Source: Patiria miniata (Eukaryota > Echinodermata > Asteroidea > Valvatida > Asterinidae). From it: a stretch of 64,000 nt of DNA. The position numbers and the translations under genes were made by a program. This document shows, in pieces, positions 52,501 to 59,849 of this stretch; positions within the stretch are counted from its first letter, which is position 1; every line of letters begins with the position of its first letter. The DNA lies in contig NW_024037063.1 of NCBI RefSeq assembly GCF_015706575.1, forward strand, positions 12,028,927 to 12,092,926, written 5' to 3'. The notes under the pieces were generated by a model. That model ran no database searches and was not told the DNA's origin. It was given only the letters and a program-made list of their open reading frames with translations.

Positions 52501-55500
52501 GCGGACCGCTACAGTGACGGGGAAGCAACAGCTGGACGGGGCCAGCGAGTGTACTGGATCACTCTAAAGTTCGAGCCATGGTGTGCATGGTCAACCGGGG
52601 CCAGTGGCGTAGCCAGGAATTTTTCAGAGGAGGGGGGGGGAGGCGCTGGGGGGCTGGAACATTTCATGGGGGGCGTCATGTAGATCAATTATAATTTTTT
52701 TAGAAACTCAAAATCTCAGTGGGGGGGGGCGACTGGGGGGGGGGGCGACAAGGTTTCATGGGGGGACTGTCGCCCCCCAGGCCCCCCCCCCCCCCCACGG
52801 CCCCCGTGGCTACGCCACTGGCCTTAGTCAATAGTAGTGTATTTCCAGCAGTAGACACCACGGTTTTATAATGCGAAATTCCGGTCCGTTGCTGTGTATG
52901 GGTGCGCTCGCGCGTAATATGTATTTATCATTTCAACACCATTCTACACAATAAACAATCAAATCATCCTGAATTTGGTATTTGTGCTTGCAGACCTTTA
53001 GCGCGGTGTATGACACGAGAGGGTCTTTGGTTGTATCATGGTCCCCAACTAGCCATGAGATGAACCCATGACATGGCAGATAAAGAGTTTGTGACTGTAG
53101 GTGCACGGTGATGTTGCAGAGTTCCAATATGGATCAGGTATAATGCTACCGTGTAAGGATCTGCGGGTAGGGATGATATTCCGTGCAACTCTGCCCATTG
53201 TCGCCATCTCGTGAAGGATGATCTGTACTGCGAGACTGTTGATGGGGCTTGTGACTCGAGTAGCATGGAAGGCAGTTGACTGGCGAGACTATATCCAGCT
53301 CTTGACTTTTGGCTGATGGAGGAATCCGCTGCCTCCAATTATCGCTGTTGAAGATGAGCTTCCAGAAAGGAAAATAACAATGATTGTTACTTTAACGAGA
53401 TTAAAATCATGCGTGAACTTATTAAACACTTTCTTTATTATGTTCATTTAATAAAAGCGCATTTCCCACTGCTTATTGCTACAACTGTACTCTGAATACA
53501 AATAAAAGCTTATTTGCCAAATCTGAATCAACATCCGCTGGGGAGATCAATTGTAACTTTTACAATACCAAACATCCGCTGAGGATATCACCATATTTTG
53601 GTGTAAGTCTGCTGAGACTGTCTTGTTGGCGTTCTGAACGCATCTCGTTTTATACTTCTGTCAGAAACGACTCTGACCCTAACTTTATTGCCACGTAAAC
53701 CACTAAACTCTTGTATGGTGATACTCGTGGCTTTCATATTAAACCAATGTGGTTATCTTGGCCAAGATTAGGCCAAGTAATAAACTAGGCTGACCATGCA
53801 TGTTTCCATAGAAGGGTTAACTTGAGGCCAATTTCACTGTCTTCGATTCTCTCCGAGTCGAGCTTCGAGTCATCTCGCTATCTGACCGATGCCCAAATAT
53901 TCTATTGAATCCCTTTTGTACTGCCAGTGCGTCCAGCGTCGGTGGAACAGTTTTGAAACTGAAGGAACTTTACTCCAAACAAGACTAGTGAACTTTGTTG
54001 AGAAACAGATGTAAATACATCAGTGAAACGGGATTCTAAATACCTTTGGACTTACGAATCTCAAGTTAAGCCTACTAGAACTAAATCTTCAATGGTTTTG
54101 AAGGAACTGGCAAGCTCAATCATCGTCTAAAAGACATCTTGTATTTCTACACTTCTCCGTCTTCGCACTAGACAAAAACACTAATCCAAATACTTGCTAA
54201 TCCAAATACATTCTCCGCCTAAGTTGAGCATGTGCTCTCTGACTTTCTGAAAGCAATTGTTATAAGATGGAATAAGATGGCAAAATCTCTAAACCATCGT
54301 TAAGCAAGTCATCTATACATGACATGTATGCATAATTCTGCATTTCTCACCTTCTGAACCAACTTCCTCACCACTTCAACCCCGTTTTGTGCATTTTTAG
54401 AACCAACCACTTTTGGTTTGAGCACTGTGCTCTCTAGTCTATGGCTTTCTGAAGGAAACTGGAGTGTTCCAAGCCGTCCTCTAAGACAACTATCCTTGTT
54501 CTTGCAATTGCCCCCTTTTCCAGCGGTCGTACTATTTTGGTACACTCAATTTAAAGACACATATGATGGTAGGAATTGGAACAATTGGAAAAACCAATTT
54601 CTGTGAAACCCAGGAAAACCTGATTGGTCAAACGCTCACAAGGTGATATTAAGATTTTCAGATCAAACTTCAACGTGAATCAATGCATTGTCAAGGAACA
54701 AAGAAATATGGGCGTATCATCAAATTTGACTGATAGCGATGCCAGGGCTATCTACTCCCTTTTCGGACGACATTCAAATGTTAATTGTCACTGAATTGAA
54801 ACTTACAAAGGATTAATGATAAACGGCTTTATTATGGGTTTCCAACAACTTATATGGCAGAACATCGATTCAATCTAGGGCCTATATTTCGTCTCAAACA
54901 AGTAGAGTGCGGGTTTTCAGAAATTGACCATTTTCTGGGACTGGTTACATCTTATAACAAAAGAACTAGTGTAAAAGTCCCCACAATTCACGGTGGGGAA
55001 GCAAATCTCCAGAACCCTCTTCGTTCGGAACCAGAATTCTCTCCGTTCTCAAAAAAATCTTCTGTGAATTTCAACATCTGCAACTACATTTTTGCAAATT
55101 AAAAAGACTGTAATTTAACTTAGCTTCGTAAACTGGCTTTCTGCTTTCTGCTTTCCGATCTTCGGTCCCTCTGCTATTGACGACTGTCTTGTCTTGATTG
55201 ATTTGATACCGATGTAGGGGCGAGCTCTGTTGTCAATAGCCTTTAATGTAATGTAGCTTCTTAAAATGAGATGTCGAATTGACTTTAGGAGAGCAAAACT
55301 GCCGTCTCTCCCATTTGCTGATATAACGCAATGGAAGTACAGCGCCACAAAAATTGTGTGTTGTCGTTGCTGCTCGCAAGCGTGAAGTGATCTACCTTCA
55401 ATCCAACCACGCACACATTCCTGTGCCACTCCCTATTCAAATTACCCGCCCTTAACCACTCTACCGTGTCTCATTTACATATCAATGATAAAGCAGATTT

Positions 55501-58500
55501 ATTCTAATTCGTCCCGGTACTCAACCGAATAAATCAATATATACAGTGCTCCCATACACACACATAATGTAGGTATATGTACCGTGCATGTACAGAGCGC
55601 GCGTGTGCAGCGCGTGTAGCATTATTTGAGCGAGTGCTATGCGCTATGTTCCGATATAGGGCAAATGATTCCCATCCCAAAACACATCAGCCTTTTTTTC
55701 ACAACATGCAGGACTTTACATAGTTTAAATAACAGAGCACTGAAATTGATTAAGGCAACAAACTTGGTCGCAGCGTCCGAAAATGTTGTTGTGATCAATC
55801 GACCATTTTGCAGTGATGCGTGACAGAAATTAAATGAAACTAATAGGGGTTAAGGCCAAGGATAAGGAGTATCTCGGGAATTGAAACAAATTCACAAATA
55901 GTCACTCAGACACTTTATTTGGGACATACTGTATATCTTATCTTTGCATGAGAATCCTTTTTCTTTCTGCTTTTTCGTTACCTTGTTGGGCGTTGTCGTA
56001 TATCTGCAAGTCAACTTTGCCGCTTTCTCCCCCAGCGCGGTATTCGCCAAGAACACCGGAGTCCCAGCGTACCCAAACAGTAGAATCTGTGAAAATAGCA
56101 TACGATATCTTTTCATAAAGCAGGCATCTCTTAATAATATTGTCTGCGAAAGAAAATACAAACTGCAAACACAACATTGAACACCAATATGCGGCGATAT
56201 TGAAAAATGTATTCCAGTTACTTCTCTGTACCTCATTTTGATTTGAGAATCAATAATATTCCCTTCTACAGTCTACTACGGATTGCCTAGTAGGCCTAGT
56301 ACGAAGTATACAGTGAACCAACTACTCGTTGCTACGCAACGAAGTAGAGGATAAATAAACGGTTGAAAGTGTGTGAACAATATGAGAAAGATCCCTACAT
56401 TTGTAAATATGTTATAGGAGCTACATGCCTCTGCAAAATTTCATGTTAAAACACAATAAGCACGAAAGGATGAGATAGATTCAGGTTTCGATCATTAGTT
56501 ACTCACTACTCTCTACTTCCCGTGCTGGGACCACCGTCCCGACGCATCCACATCCCCCGTCCTGATCATCCCACTCCCAATCTGGACCTCGTACAACCCG
56601 CATCCCAATACATGACCAGTCTTCTGTCGCCCTTCCTTCTGGAAAATCAGCAATGATTTTGTAAAAAAAAAAAAAGTTAATGATAGAAAACAGTATTATT
56701 TGAAAATTAATCTATATCGGCTCACCTAATTGAATAAGTAAATAACATGCTTTGAAAAGATTTTCGGTAAAACAACGAATAAATAGTATACCATCGAGGT
56801 CAAGTCCTCCGCCTTCCATGGCTGTTTTTCCTTGATCCAGGTCCTCCTTGGCACCAATCTGTTCCGCAAGTGTCTCCTTACGATCGCATTCACGATCTAT
56901 GTCTTCCTGTCCTATCTCCCTTTCGTTTACTTGAACACCATAATCAAGTCCTGCTTCTGTGTTTAGTGTCTTTTGTTTCTCCCTGTCATCGCTTTCAAGA
57001 CCAATGTCTTTCTTCATTGACTCCTTTTCAATATCTTGACCATTGCCTGAAACATTAATCGCAGGTCCTTGGTCTTCGGGGGAGGCTTTTCCTTGATCTG
57101 CATAACCTTCCTCTCCATTTATCTGTTTTCCCTGACCATCATGTGTATTTTCTTTGTTATCTTCTTCTGTCTTCTTTGTGCTTTCAGCTCCTGTTGCTCC
57201 TTTTTCTATGACCCCATTATCGCTTTCATTTCCTATGTCGCCCCTTGTTCTCTTCACTTCTTTTTCTGGAACATCACCTTCGCGTCCTTGGAATTCCATT
57301 TTTATTTTTTCTGTATCTCCACCAGTGGCTTCAGCTGCCTGCTTTTTGAGTTTACCATCGCTTTCAGAGCTTATTTTTCCAGTTTCATGTTTCATATTTC
57401 CGTGAGTCGTTTGCTGTGTTTCATCTAGACTGGCGTCTCCATGTCCACTGTCTTCTTTTTCTCTCCTTTCTTCAGTTTCTTGACCACCACTTTCAGGTAC
57501 TTTGTCCATCTGCCTCGTTTCGTCATGCTTGTCTGCACCATCACCTCCACTTTGTCCGTAATCTTCATTTCAAAGAAACAGTTGATATGAATTTACATAT
57601 ACTTGAATCAAAGCTGATTACAAAGAATCATTTATACATGCTGCAGTTTATATAATGATATACATTTTGCGGTGTATATCTATAAAGGTTAAATAAAAAC
57701 TTACGCCTACCTTGAATATTTTGTTTTTTTGCATCATCGAAGAACTGGCACCCCTCTTTGTATACATCTTCCGAGATTTTTACCTCAGAAATAGGTAGTT
57801 CGCTCTTGATTCGCGTCTGGAATAGACCCTTTTTGCAAGCTTCCCAAAACCTATCGAGGTCCTCACGACTTTCGACTCGCACAGTCAGCTGAACACATCC
57901 CTTTTGTAAGCCAATTGCCTCCAAATTGAATTCGTCTAAGACAGTCTTCAGAGTCGTGACTTGAGGCTCTGCCTTCAACAAGTCCAAAAGACGGTGAGTT
58001 CGACCTTCGTCCTTCTGCCCTTCCTTCATGCCAATCAACTTTACTGAAAATTCTGTTTTGGAATACACAATTTTGAATGGAATTAGGGAAGCGCATGAGC
58101 AATATTGCGCAACCCTCGATGCGCTTTTCCAGTGAAATGTGTGAATATCGGAAAGACCTAAAGGGTGAAATAGTGAATACAATGACGCTGACAGTAATAC
58201 AGGATTGTTGGACATGGTACATACCATAACCGTAGTTAATACTGCAATCCTTCATATCTCCCCCAACAATTTGGCAGTTGGTCACGTTGAAGTTCATGAC
58301 GATGTGTGGCGATTTAATTTGCGACTCTTGTTCTCCAACTAGTGTTCCACTGGGCTCTGTTTTCACTATCTGTAGATCAGCATTCTGAAACCAAACTCAT
58401 CAATGAGACTTTTTCGAAAAAAAATTAGAAACGGAAGTGCCCTTGCTATGAAATTATGTAAGCATTATAACAATTGAAGAATATTCGAGTGTTTTGCCTT

Positions 58501-59815
58501 TCATGACAGACGTTGAAAACAGTGGTACCCGCTGCCATACAACATTCAGCCGACCCCGCAAAACGGTGATCGAATGGTTATGGGAGCATGCAAAATTAGA
58601 CAAACAGTAGCTTGAGGTGTACCTCGAGATTTCACAAGGTTTCACAGGGTTTGGTGGGGTACCTCAGGGTTCAACCTCAAGCTACCCCTTGTTTTATTTT
58701 GCATTCTTCACTTAAGACGCCTGCACAGAGGAATACGAGGTTTGTGTTTGAGTTACAACCTAGCTACATTTAATATTTTTTCCCCCGCTCGCAACGTTGA
58801 GTATTCAGTGCTTAAAATTACGGCAATGAAAGATTAAAAAAATAAAATAGAACCTACCGCTATCGTTGTTTGCTCTTCATTGTTTGAAGTCGTTTGTGGA
58901 TCTGAAGTTGGTTTTTCTTGCTCATCAATATCTTTGTCATGTAGCTGGAATCCAGTCACTTTCTCCAATTCTGAGTTAAATTAACAAAAGGAACAGGTGT
59001 TTTTGAAACCTTTGAAACACAAAAACAACAAAATGTATCAGTAATAAGTATTTTCTCTACCAGGTCTCGTAAGACCTTGCCAGGCTACTTGCTAAGCCTG
59101 CCTATCCATTTATGTCAACTCGACTCAAAAGGAGTGTTTATGGGTTAGGACGAAATACTCACCCTGTACCAGATCGTAGCGTTGAATCGCTTGCAATTTT
59201 TCCGCGAGCAGTTTTACATGTTCCTTCCCGGAGTTTTCCTCGCCCCATCTGTGAAGCATCCCTATGATTTGTCCTTGTTCATCGTTATCGTCTTTTGCTT
59301 TGAGCGCTAACTCGGCATCCAAACCTCTCCAGCTTATTCCATTCGTGCTGGCGAATAAATTCAGAACTTCGGAAGGCAACTCTGGCACACTCCCTGCAGA
59401 AGGTGAATTGTAACCATATGTAAAAGAATAATAAGAGATTTAGTAAGAACAAGAACTACTTTATTCGTCAGGCACTCTTGTGGTTGTTATATCGTAGCGC
59501 TGGTATTGAACATGAACCAGATTTACACGGAACAAAATTGTATGGATACAATTTCGCAATTTTGTGCGTGTAGTTGTCTTAGTGACTTACTGTTAGTTTG
59601 CAGCATGGTAACCACTTTTTCCGTGTTTGTTGAGTGAGATTGCATTTGTAAATTCGGACCGGTTTTGAATGGTTGCCTGGATTAATTCCAATCACAAATA
59701 TATAAATAATAAAGAAGAACTTAAAGGCCATTCCTTTCAATTTTCCTCAATAATATTTAGACAATGATAGTATTTCGATAAACATTTGTCAGGGAGACTA
59801 CTACTTACCATCCAT
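29639..59815 (-). CDS. Mind bomb-like protein: Death, TRADD-N-like, MIB/HERC2-ZZ-MIB/HERC2, ankyrin; no RING
   Basis: Seventeen coding exons, read right to left: 59809-59815, 59163-59393, 58858-58970, 58225-58384, 57711-58052, 56792-57562, 56507-56638, 55982-56086, 50078-50249, 49180-49286, 46533-46715, 40410-40504, 40008-40159, 36080-36245, 33720-33877, 30290-30416, 29639-29851. They total 3234 nt (1077 residues plus stop); every junction is GT/AG and in phase. Domains: death domain about 6-79; short hydrophobic segment with CQIVGGDM at 154-161; TRADD-N-like domain about 180-280; charged linker 285-541; MIB/HERC2 541-620; ZZ finger 620-678; MIB/HERC2 678-774; eight ankyrin repeats about 776-1043; basic tail. 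In Mind bomb the MIB-ZZ-MIB part binds Notch ligands and C-terminal RINGs ubiquitinate them. No RING is visible here, so catalysis in trans or a pure adaptor role is inferred. Likely cytoplasmic: no signal peptide or membrane segment. Confidence 0.85.
30290..30416 (-). CDS. Mind bomb-like gene exon 16: C-type ankyrin exon
   Basis: 127 bp, acceptor CTTGCAG, donor GTTAGA, phase 2 to 0, the same length and phase as C1 to C4 of the plus-strand gene. It encodes [18 protein letters not shown] and [20 protein letters not shown]. Confidence 0.87.
30840..32440. repeat. Degenerate inverted array rich in TGACCT / AGGTCA
   Basis: Blocks such as TTCATATTTGACCT followed by GGTGACCTTTGAGAGGTCAA recur at about 30.86, 31.13, 31.26 and 31.46 kb. 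The same blocks appear in reverse (CATTGACC, AGGTCA, AAATATGAAATG) at about 31.76, 31.92, 32.08, 32.23 and 32.38 kb. The array therefore mirrors itself about 31.6 kb. It lies in the 3.3 kb intron between exons 16 and 15. Confidence 0.7.
33367..33516. repeat. Three tandem stem-loops
   Basis: CTGCTTTTCTGGTGGCAG begins a 26-bp palindrome at 33367. Near-identical hairpins follow at 33432 and 33493, about 63 bp apart. Located in the same intron, 200-350 bp beyond the donor of exon 15. Confidence 0.8.
33720..33877 (-). CDS. Mind bomb-like gene exon 15: B-type ankyrin exon
   Basis: 158 bp, acceptor TTTTGTAG, donor GTACGT, phase 0 to 2, exactly as B exons of the plus-strand gene (B3 is also 158 bp). 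It encodes [20 protein letters not shown] and [13 protein letters not shown]. Confidence 0.86.
34463..34551. repeat. GTA trinucleotide microsatellite
   Basis: About 29 units of AGT/GTA with a single GTT interruption, in the intron between exons 15 and 14. Confidence 0.95.
35149..35678. mobile_element. Foldback MITE with CAGGGTGAGTAAA ends
   Basis: The left end CAGGGCGAGTAAAA mirrors the right end TTTACTCACCCTG. The arms also share GTTCTGCATGTAGCACTTTC (left, complement on the right). About 530 bp, non-coding. A half copy lies at 37080-37345. Confidence 0.8.
36080..36245 (-). CDS. Mind bomb-like gene exon 14: ankyrin repeats 3 and 4
   Basis: 166 bp, acceptor GCCATAG, donor GTGAGT, phase 2 to 0. 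It encodes [16 protein letters not shown] and [20 protein letters not shown]. It ends in the same phase as the A exons of the plus-strand gene. Confidence 0.85.
36293..36424. repeat. GTTCCCCAATA inverted repeat with TTAGGG-like loop
   Basis: Three GTTCCCC(AATA) units on the left pair with three GGGGAACAT units on the right. The loop reads TTTAGGGTAAGGGGTAGGG. It lies 50-180 bp upstream (on minus) of the acceptor of exon 14. Confidence 0.85.
36525..37095. mobile_element. Dispersed repeat with inverted ends (copy 2)
   Basis: Ends CAACACCACGAAGTAACAC (left) and GTGTTACTTCGTGGTG (right) are inverted. The interior matches 6600-7275. Non-coding. Confidence 0.7.
37080..37345. mobile_element. Half copy of the CAGGGTGAGTAAA foldback element
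   Basis: Matches the right arm of the element at 35149-35678, including AGTGCTACATGCAGAACTTC and TTTACTCACCCTG. The other arm is missing. Confidence 0.75.
38374..38390 (+). promoter_or_regulatory. CCAAT plus TATA box, promoter-like
   Basis: CCAAT at 38374-38378 and TATAAATA at 38383-38390 are embedded in GC-containing sequence, followed at about +20 by TTCATTCTGGGTTC and a GGGGAGC minisatellite. No coding frame follows. It could be the promoter of a solo LTR or of a non-coding transcript. Confidence 0.4.
38500..38695 (+). repeat. GGGGAGC minisatellite
   Basis: Degenerate 15-20 bp units, TTTGGGGAGCCAACTT and variants, repeated about eight times directly downstream of the TATA-like box. Confidence 0.8.
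40008..40159 (-). CDS. Mind bomb-like gene exon 13: ankyrin repeats 2 and 3
   Basis: 152 bp, acceptor ATCTGTAG, donor GTAAAT, phase 0 to 2. It encodes [20 protein letters not shown] and [14 protein letters not shown]. Confidence 0.85.
40410..40504 (-). CDS. Mind bomb-like gene exon 12: first ankyrin repeat
   Basis: 95 bp, acceptor TTCTTTAG, donor GTAAGA, phase 1 to 0. It encodes [20 protein letters not shown], a capping ankyrin repeat. It lies 6 kb from the previous exon but joins it in phase. Confidence 0.83.
40767..40940. mobile_element. Foldback element with GGCGAAGCC apex (2)
   Basis: Outer ends TACAAATATTGAGT and ACTCAATATTTGT are inverted. The stem contains GGAGGAATATTATCGC and AAATCTGGACTTTTCCA with complements. 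The apex is CGAGGCGAAGCCGAG. Confidence 0.85.
41010..41150. repeat. Direct repeat copy 1 (GCACACCAGCATGCAT family)
   Basis: TGTATTTCTCTATTCCAAAC and GCGCACACCAGCATGCAT recur in the same orientation at 41440-41572. The two copies sit beside the foldback elements. Confidence 0.8.
41170..41340. mobile_element. Foldback element with GGCGAAGCC apex (3)
   Basis: It has the same outer ends as element 2 (ATACAAATATTGAATG, CATTCAATATATGTTTTAT) and the same apex CCCGAGGCGAAGCCGAGGG, but an unrelated stem (AAAACTAGCCTCCC, CATTCTATTTTCCC). Confidence 0.85.
41440..41572. repeat. Direct repeat copy 2 (GCACACCAGCATGCAT family)
   Basis: Second copy of the block at 41010-41150. Confidence 0.8.
41850..42165. 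mobile_element. Foldback region with AACCGATAA repeats
   Basis: GAATCACCAACCGATGA, TTGACCAATACTGAATCAC and AACCGATAATGT on the left mirror TTATCGGTTGG and ATTGGTGATACC on the right. The last 45 bases of the window (ACCAACGGATAACGTATCAC) belong to the same family. Confidence 0.6.
42713..43921. mobile_element. DNA transposon-like element with long terminal inverted repeats
   Basis: Terminal blocks of about 75 bp, GGTACCCTCCGTACAAACGC and ATTTGGCATACTTTGGTGAC, recur inverted at 43843-43921. ATTTCTTTGTA flanks both sides (42702-42712 and 43922-43932), a likely target duplication. No transposase frame is visible in the 1.2 kb. Confidence 0.75.
44541..45240. mobile_element. CGTATG-rich foldback element, copy 1
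   Basis: The left end CCTGTCACACCTTTGCGTAT mirrors the right end that reads AGTGTGACAGG. The interior is dense in GCGTATGAG and GTGCGTA. The copy at 60239-60931 is more than 90% identical by eye. Confidence 0.85.
46533..46715 (-). CDS. Mind bomb-like gene exon 11: second MIB/HERC2 domain, end
   Basis: 183 bp, acceptor AAAGCAG, donor GTAAGT, phase 1 to 1. It encodes [24 protein letters not shown] and KMDLQYTE, matching the second half of a MIB/HERC2 domain, then a 20-residue tail ending HLPMLG. Confidence 0.85.
46828..49023. mobile_element. 2.2 kb palindrome with 649-bp arms
   Basis: Arms 46828-47476 and 48375-49023 are near-identical in inverse orientation and equal in length. Outer ends read ATATGGGTCATTCCATGTCA. 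The centre (47477-48374) is bounded by its own inverted ends CAGTGGCGCACCCAGGATTT. It lies in the intron between exons 11 and 10. Confidence 0.85.
47477..48374. mobile_element. MITE-like element at the centre of the palindrome
   Basis: Inverted ends CAGTGGCGCACCCAGGATTT with G- and C-homopolymer runs, a form shared with the CAGTGGCGTAGCCA elements at 50.9 and 52.6 kb. Inside are repeats of CACTGATAATTAGTTATCCC. Confidence 0.75.
49180..49286 (-). CDS. Mind bomb-like gene exon 10: second MIB/HERC2 domain, start
   Basis: 107 bp, acceptor GTCTCCAG, donor GTAAGT, phase 2 to 1. It encodes [19 protein letters not shown]. The W-x-W-G-D-Q-D-G signature is altered to W-A-S-D-I-Q-D-G, so this copy has drifted. 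Confidence 0.87.
50078..50249 (-). CDS. Mind bomb-like gene exon 9: ZZ-type zinc finger
   Basis: 172 bp, acceptor TGAACAG, donor GTAGGA, phase 1 to 2. [23 protein letters not shown] and KHDLEHPF give the Cys-x2-Cys pairs and the His pair of a ZZ finger, very close to the Mind bomb ZZ. The run [10 protein letters not shown] has one extra cysteine compared with the usual pattern. Confidence 0.9.
50872..51056 (+). mobile_element. CAGTGGCGTAGCCA MITE, copy 1
   Basis: 185 bp, perfect 14-bp inverted ends CAGTGGCGTAGCCA, poly-G/poly-C interior with GGAACATTTCATGGGG. The left flank is GCCTTAGT; the right flank (CAGGCCAT) does not match it. Confidence 0.88.
52602..52820 (+). mobile_element. CAGTGGCGTAGCCA MITE, copy 2
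   Basis: 219 bp with the same 14-bp inverted ends and the same interior as copy 1 (GGCTGGAACATTTCATGGGG, CGTCATGTAGATCAAT), in the same orientation. Confidence 0.88.
52933..53360 (-). pseudogene. Tyrosine-recombinase/integrase-like N-terminal fragment
   Basis: On minus, [34 protein letters not shown] and [14 protein letters not shown] match the helical core-binding (SAM-like) domain that precedes the catalytic part of tyrosine recombinases, as found in Crypton/DIRS-type elements and in integrase-like genes of many invertebrates. The frame breaks after [10 protein letters not shown] and continues in another frame ([18 protein letters not shown]). No catalytic Arg/His/Tyr region is visible. 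An acceptor-like CTTTCTGGAAG lies upstream, so this may be one exon of a decayed gene inside the Mind bomb-like gene's intron. Confidence 0.55.
53361..55981. other. Rest of the intron between exons 9 and 8
   Basis: No domain recognised. A 104-codon minus ORF (55115-55429) has no similarity I can name. CATCCGCTGGGGA-like repeats at 53.5 kb are the only local structure. Confidence 0.5.
55982..56086 (-). CDS. Mind bomb-like gene exon 8: first MIB/HERC2 domain, C-terminal half
   Basis: 105 bp, acceptor TTCACAG, donor GTAACG, phase 1 to 1. It encodes [18 protein letters not shown] and [13 protein letters not shown], matching the family ending VxWDxGxxxxYRxGxxgxyDLxxxDNA. Confidence 0.87.
56507..56638 (-). 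CDS. Mind bomb-like gene exon 7: first MIB/HERC2 domain, N-terminal half
   Basis: 132 bp, acceptor TTTCCAG, donor GTGAGT, phase 1 to 1. It encodes [18 protein letters not shown] and CVGTVV, the diagnostic start of a MIB/HERC2 domain. In Mind bomb this beta-rich module binds the ligand's cytoplasmic tail. Confidence 0.88.
56792..57562 (-). CDS. Mind bomb-like gene exon 6: long charged low-complexity linker
   Basis: 771 bp, acceptor AATGAAG, donor GTATAC, phase 1 to 1, residues 285-541. Extremely rich in Glu, Asp, Lys, Gly and Gln (for example [14 protein letters not shown] and [12 protein letters not shown]), with almost no hydrophobic residues and no recognisable domain, so probably disordered. 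It separates the death/TRADD-N half from the Mind bomb half and is one of the longest exons here, suggesting the point where two ancestral halves were joined. Confidence 0.75.
57711..58052 (-). CDS. Mind bomb-like gene exon 5: TRADD-N-like domain
   Basis: 342 bp, acceptor AAAACAG, donor GTAGGC, phase 1 to 1, residues 171-285. The pattern [63 protein letters not shown] matches the alpha-beta fold seen next to death-fold domains in many invertebrate proteins: a beta strand, a helix LExFWxxYxxGxL, then a strand with acidic-aromatic DxxxYxxxxxF. This is the TRADD-N type named in TRADD. The match is by eye. Confidence 0.6.
58225..58384 (-). CDS. Mind bomb-like gene exon 4: hydrophobic RHIM-like segment
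   Basis: 160 bp, acceptor TTTCAG, donor GTATGT, phase 0 to 1. Residues 118-170 contain [15 protein letters not shown] and CSINYGYG, a short beta-prone stretch between two polar linkers. Its position between a death domain and a TRADD-N-like domain, and its QIVG core, recall RHIM or cryptic-RHIM amyloid motifs, but the canonical tetrad (I/V-Q-I/V-G) is not matched exactly, so this assignment is tentative. Confidence 0.65.
58858..58970 (-). CDS. Mind bomb-like gene exon 3: polar linker
   Basis: 113 bp, acceptor AACTCAG, donor GTAGGT, phase 1 to 0. It encodes [20 protein letters not shown] and a Ser/Thr/Gln-rich stretch ([14 protein letters not shown]). No domain recognised; it is probably a flexible spacer after the death domain. 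Confidence 0.7.
59163..59393 (-). CDS. Mind bomb-like gene exon 2: death domain
   Basis: 231 bp, acceptor TTCTGCAG, donor GTGAGT. Residues 3-80. The segment [32 protein letters not shown] and [17 protein letters not shown] follows the six-helix death-domain pattern: tryptophan in helix 2, the LxxW motif in helix 5 and a closing RxDL. Death domains oligomerise with other death domains in apoptosis and NF-kB signalling. A DED or CARD is less likely given the W-RGL and LHRW spacing. Confidence 0.75.
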
Positions 59816-59849
59816 TATTAACCGCTATCAATTAAATGTTACAGGGTTC
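59809..59849 (-). CDS. Mind bomb-like gene, first coding exon with start codon
   Basis: Minus-strand ATG at 59815-59813 is followed by GAT G and a strong donor GTAAG. Its phase-1 end joins exactly to exon 2, giving Met-Asp-Gly-Ser before the death domain, which is why this start is chosen. The coding part is only 7 nt (59815-59809). A CTTTTCAG just upstream suggests that the exon begins at 59849 after a 5' UTR intron, so the promoter may lie further right. Confidence 0.6.

Larger units (their letters stand above)
50864..52828 (+). mobile_element. Composite unit bounded by two MITEs and an 8-bp target duplication
   Basis: The left flank of MITE copy 1 (GCCTTAGT, 50864-50871) is identical to the right flank of MITE copy 2 (52821-52828), while the inner flanks share nothing. 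The unit 50872-52820, two directly repeated MITEs around 1545 bp of other sequence, therefore looks as if it inserted as one piece. No ORF with a known domain is seen in the spacer. Confidence 0.6.

Noticed and set aside
55115..55429. 104-codon minus ORF between exons 9 and 8.
   Set aside because: Adding it would break the phase-consistent join of exons 8 and 9, and it has no recognisable domain.
57069..57428. 119-codon plus ORF with membrane-like composition.
   Set aside because: It is the antisense shadow of the charged linker exon of the Mind bomb-like gene.
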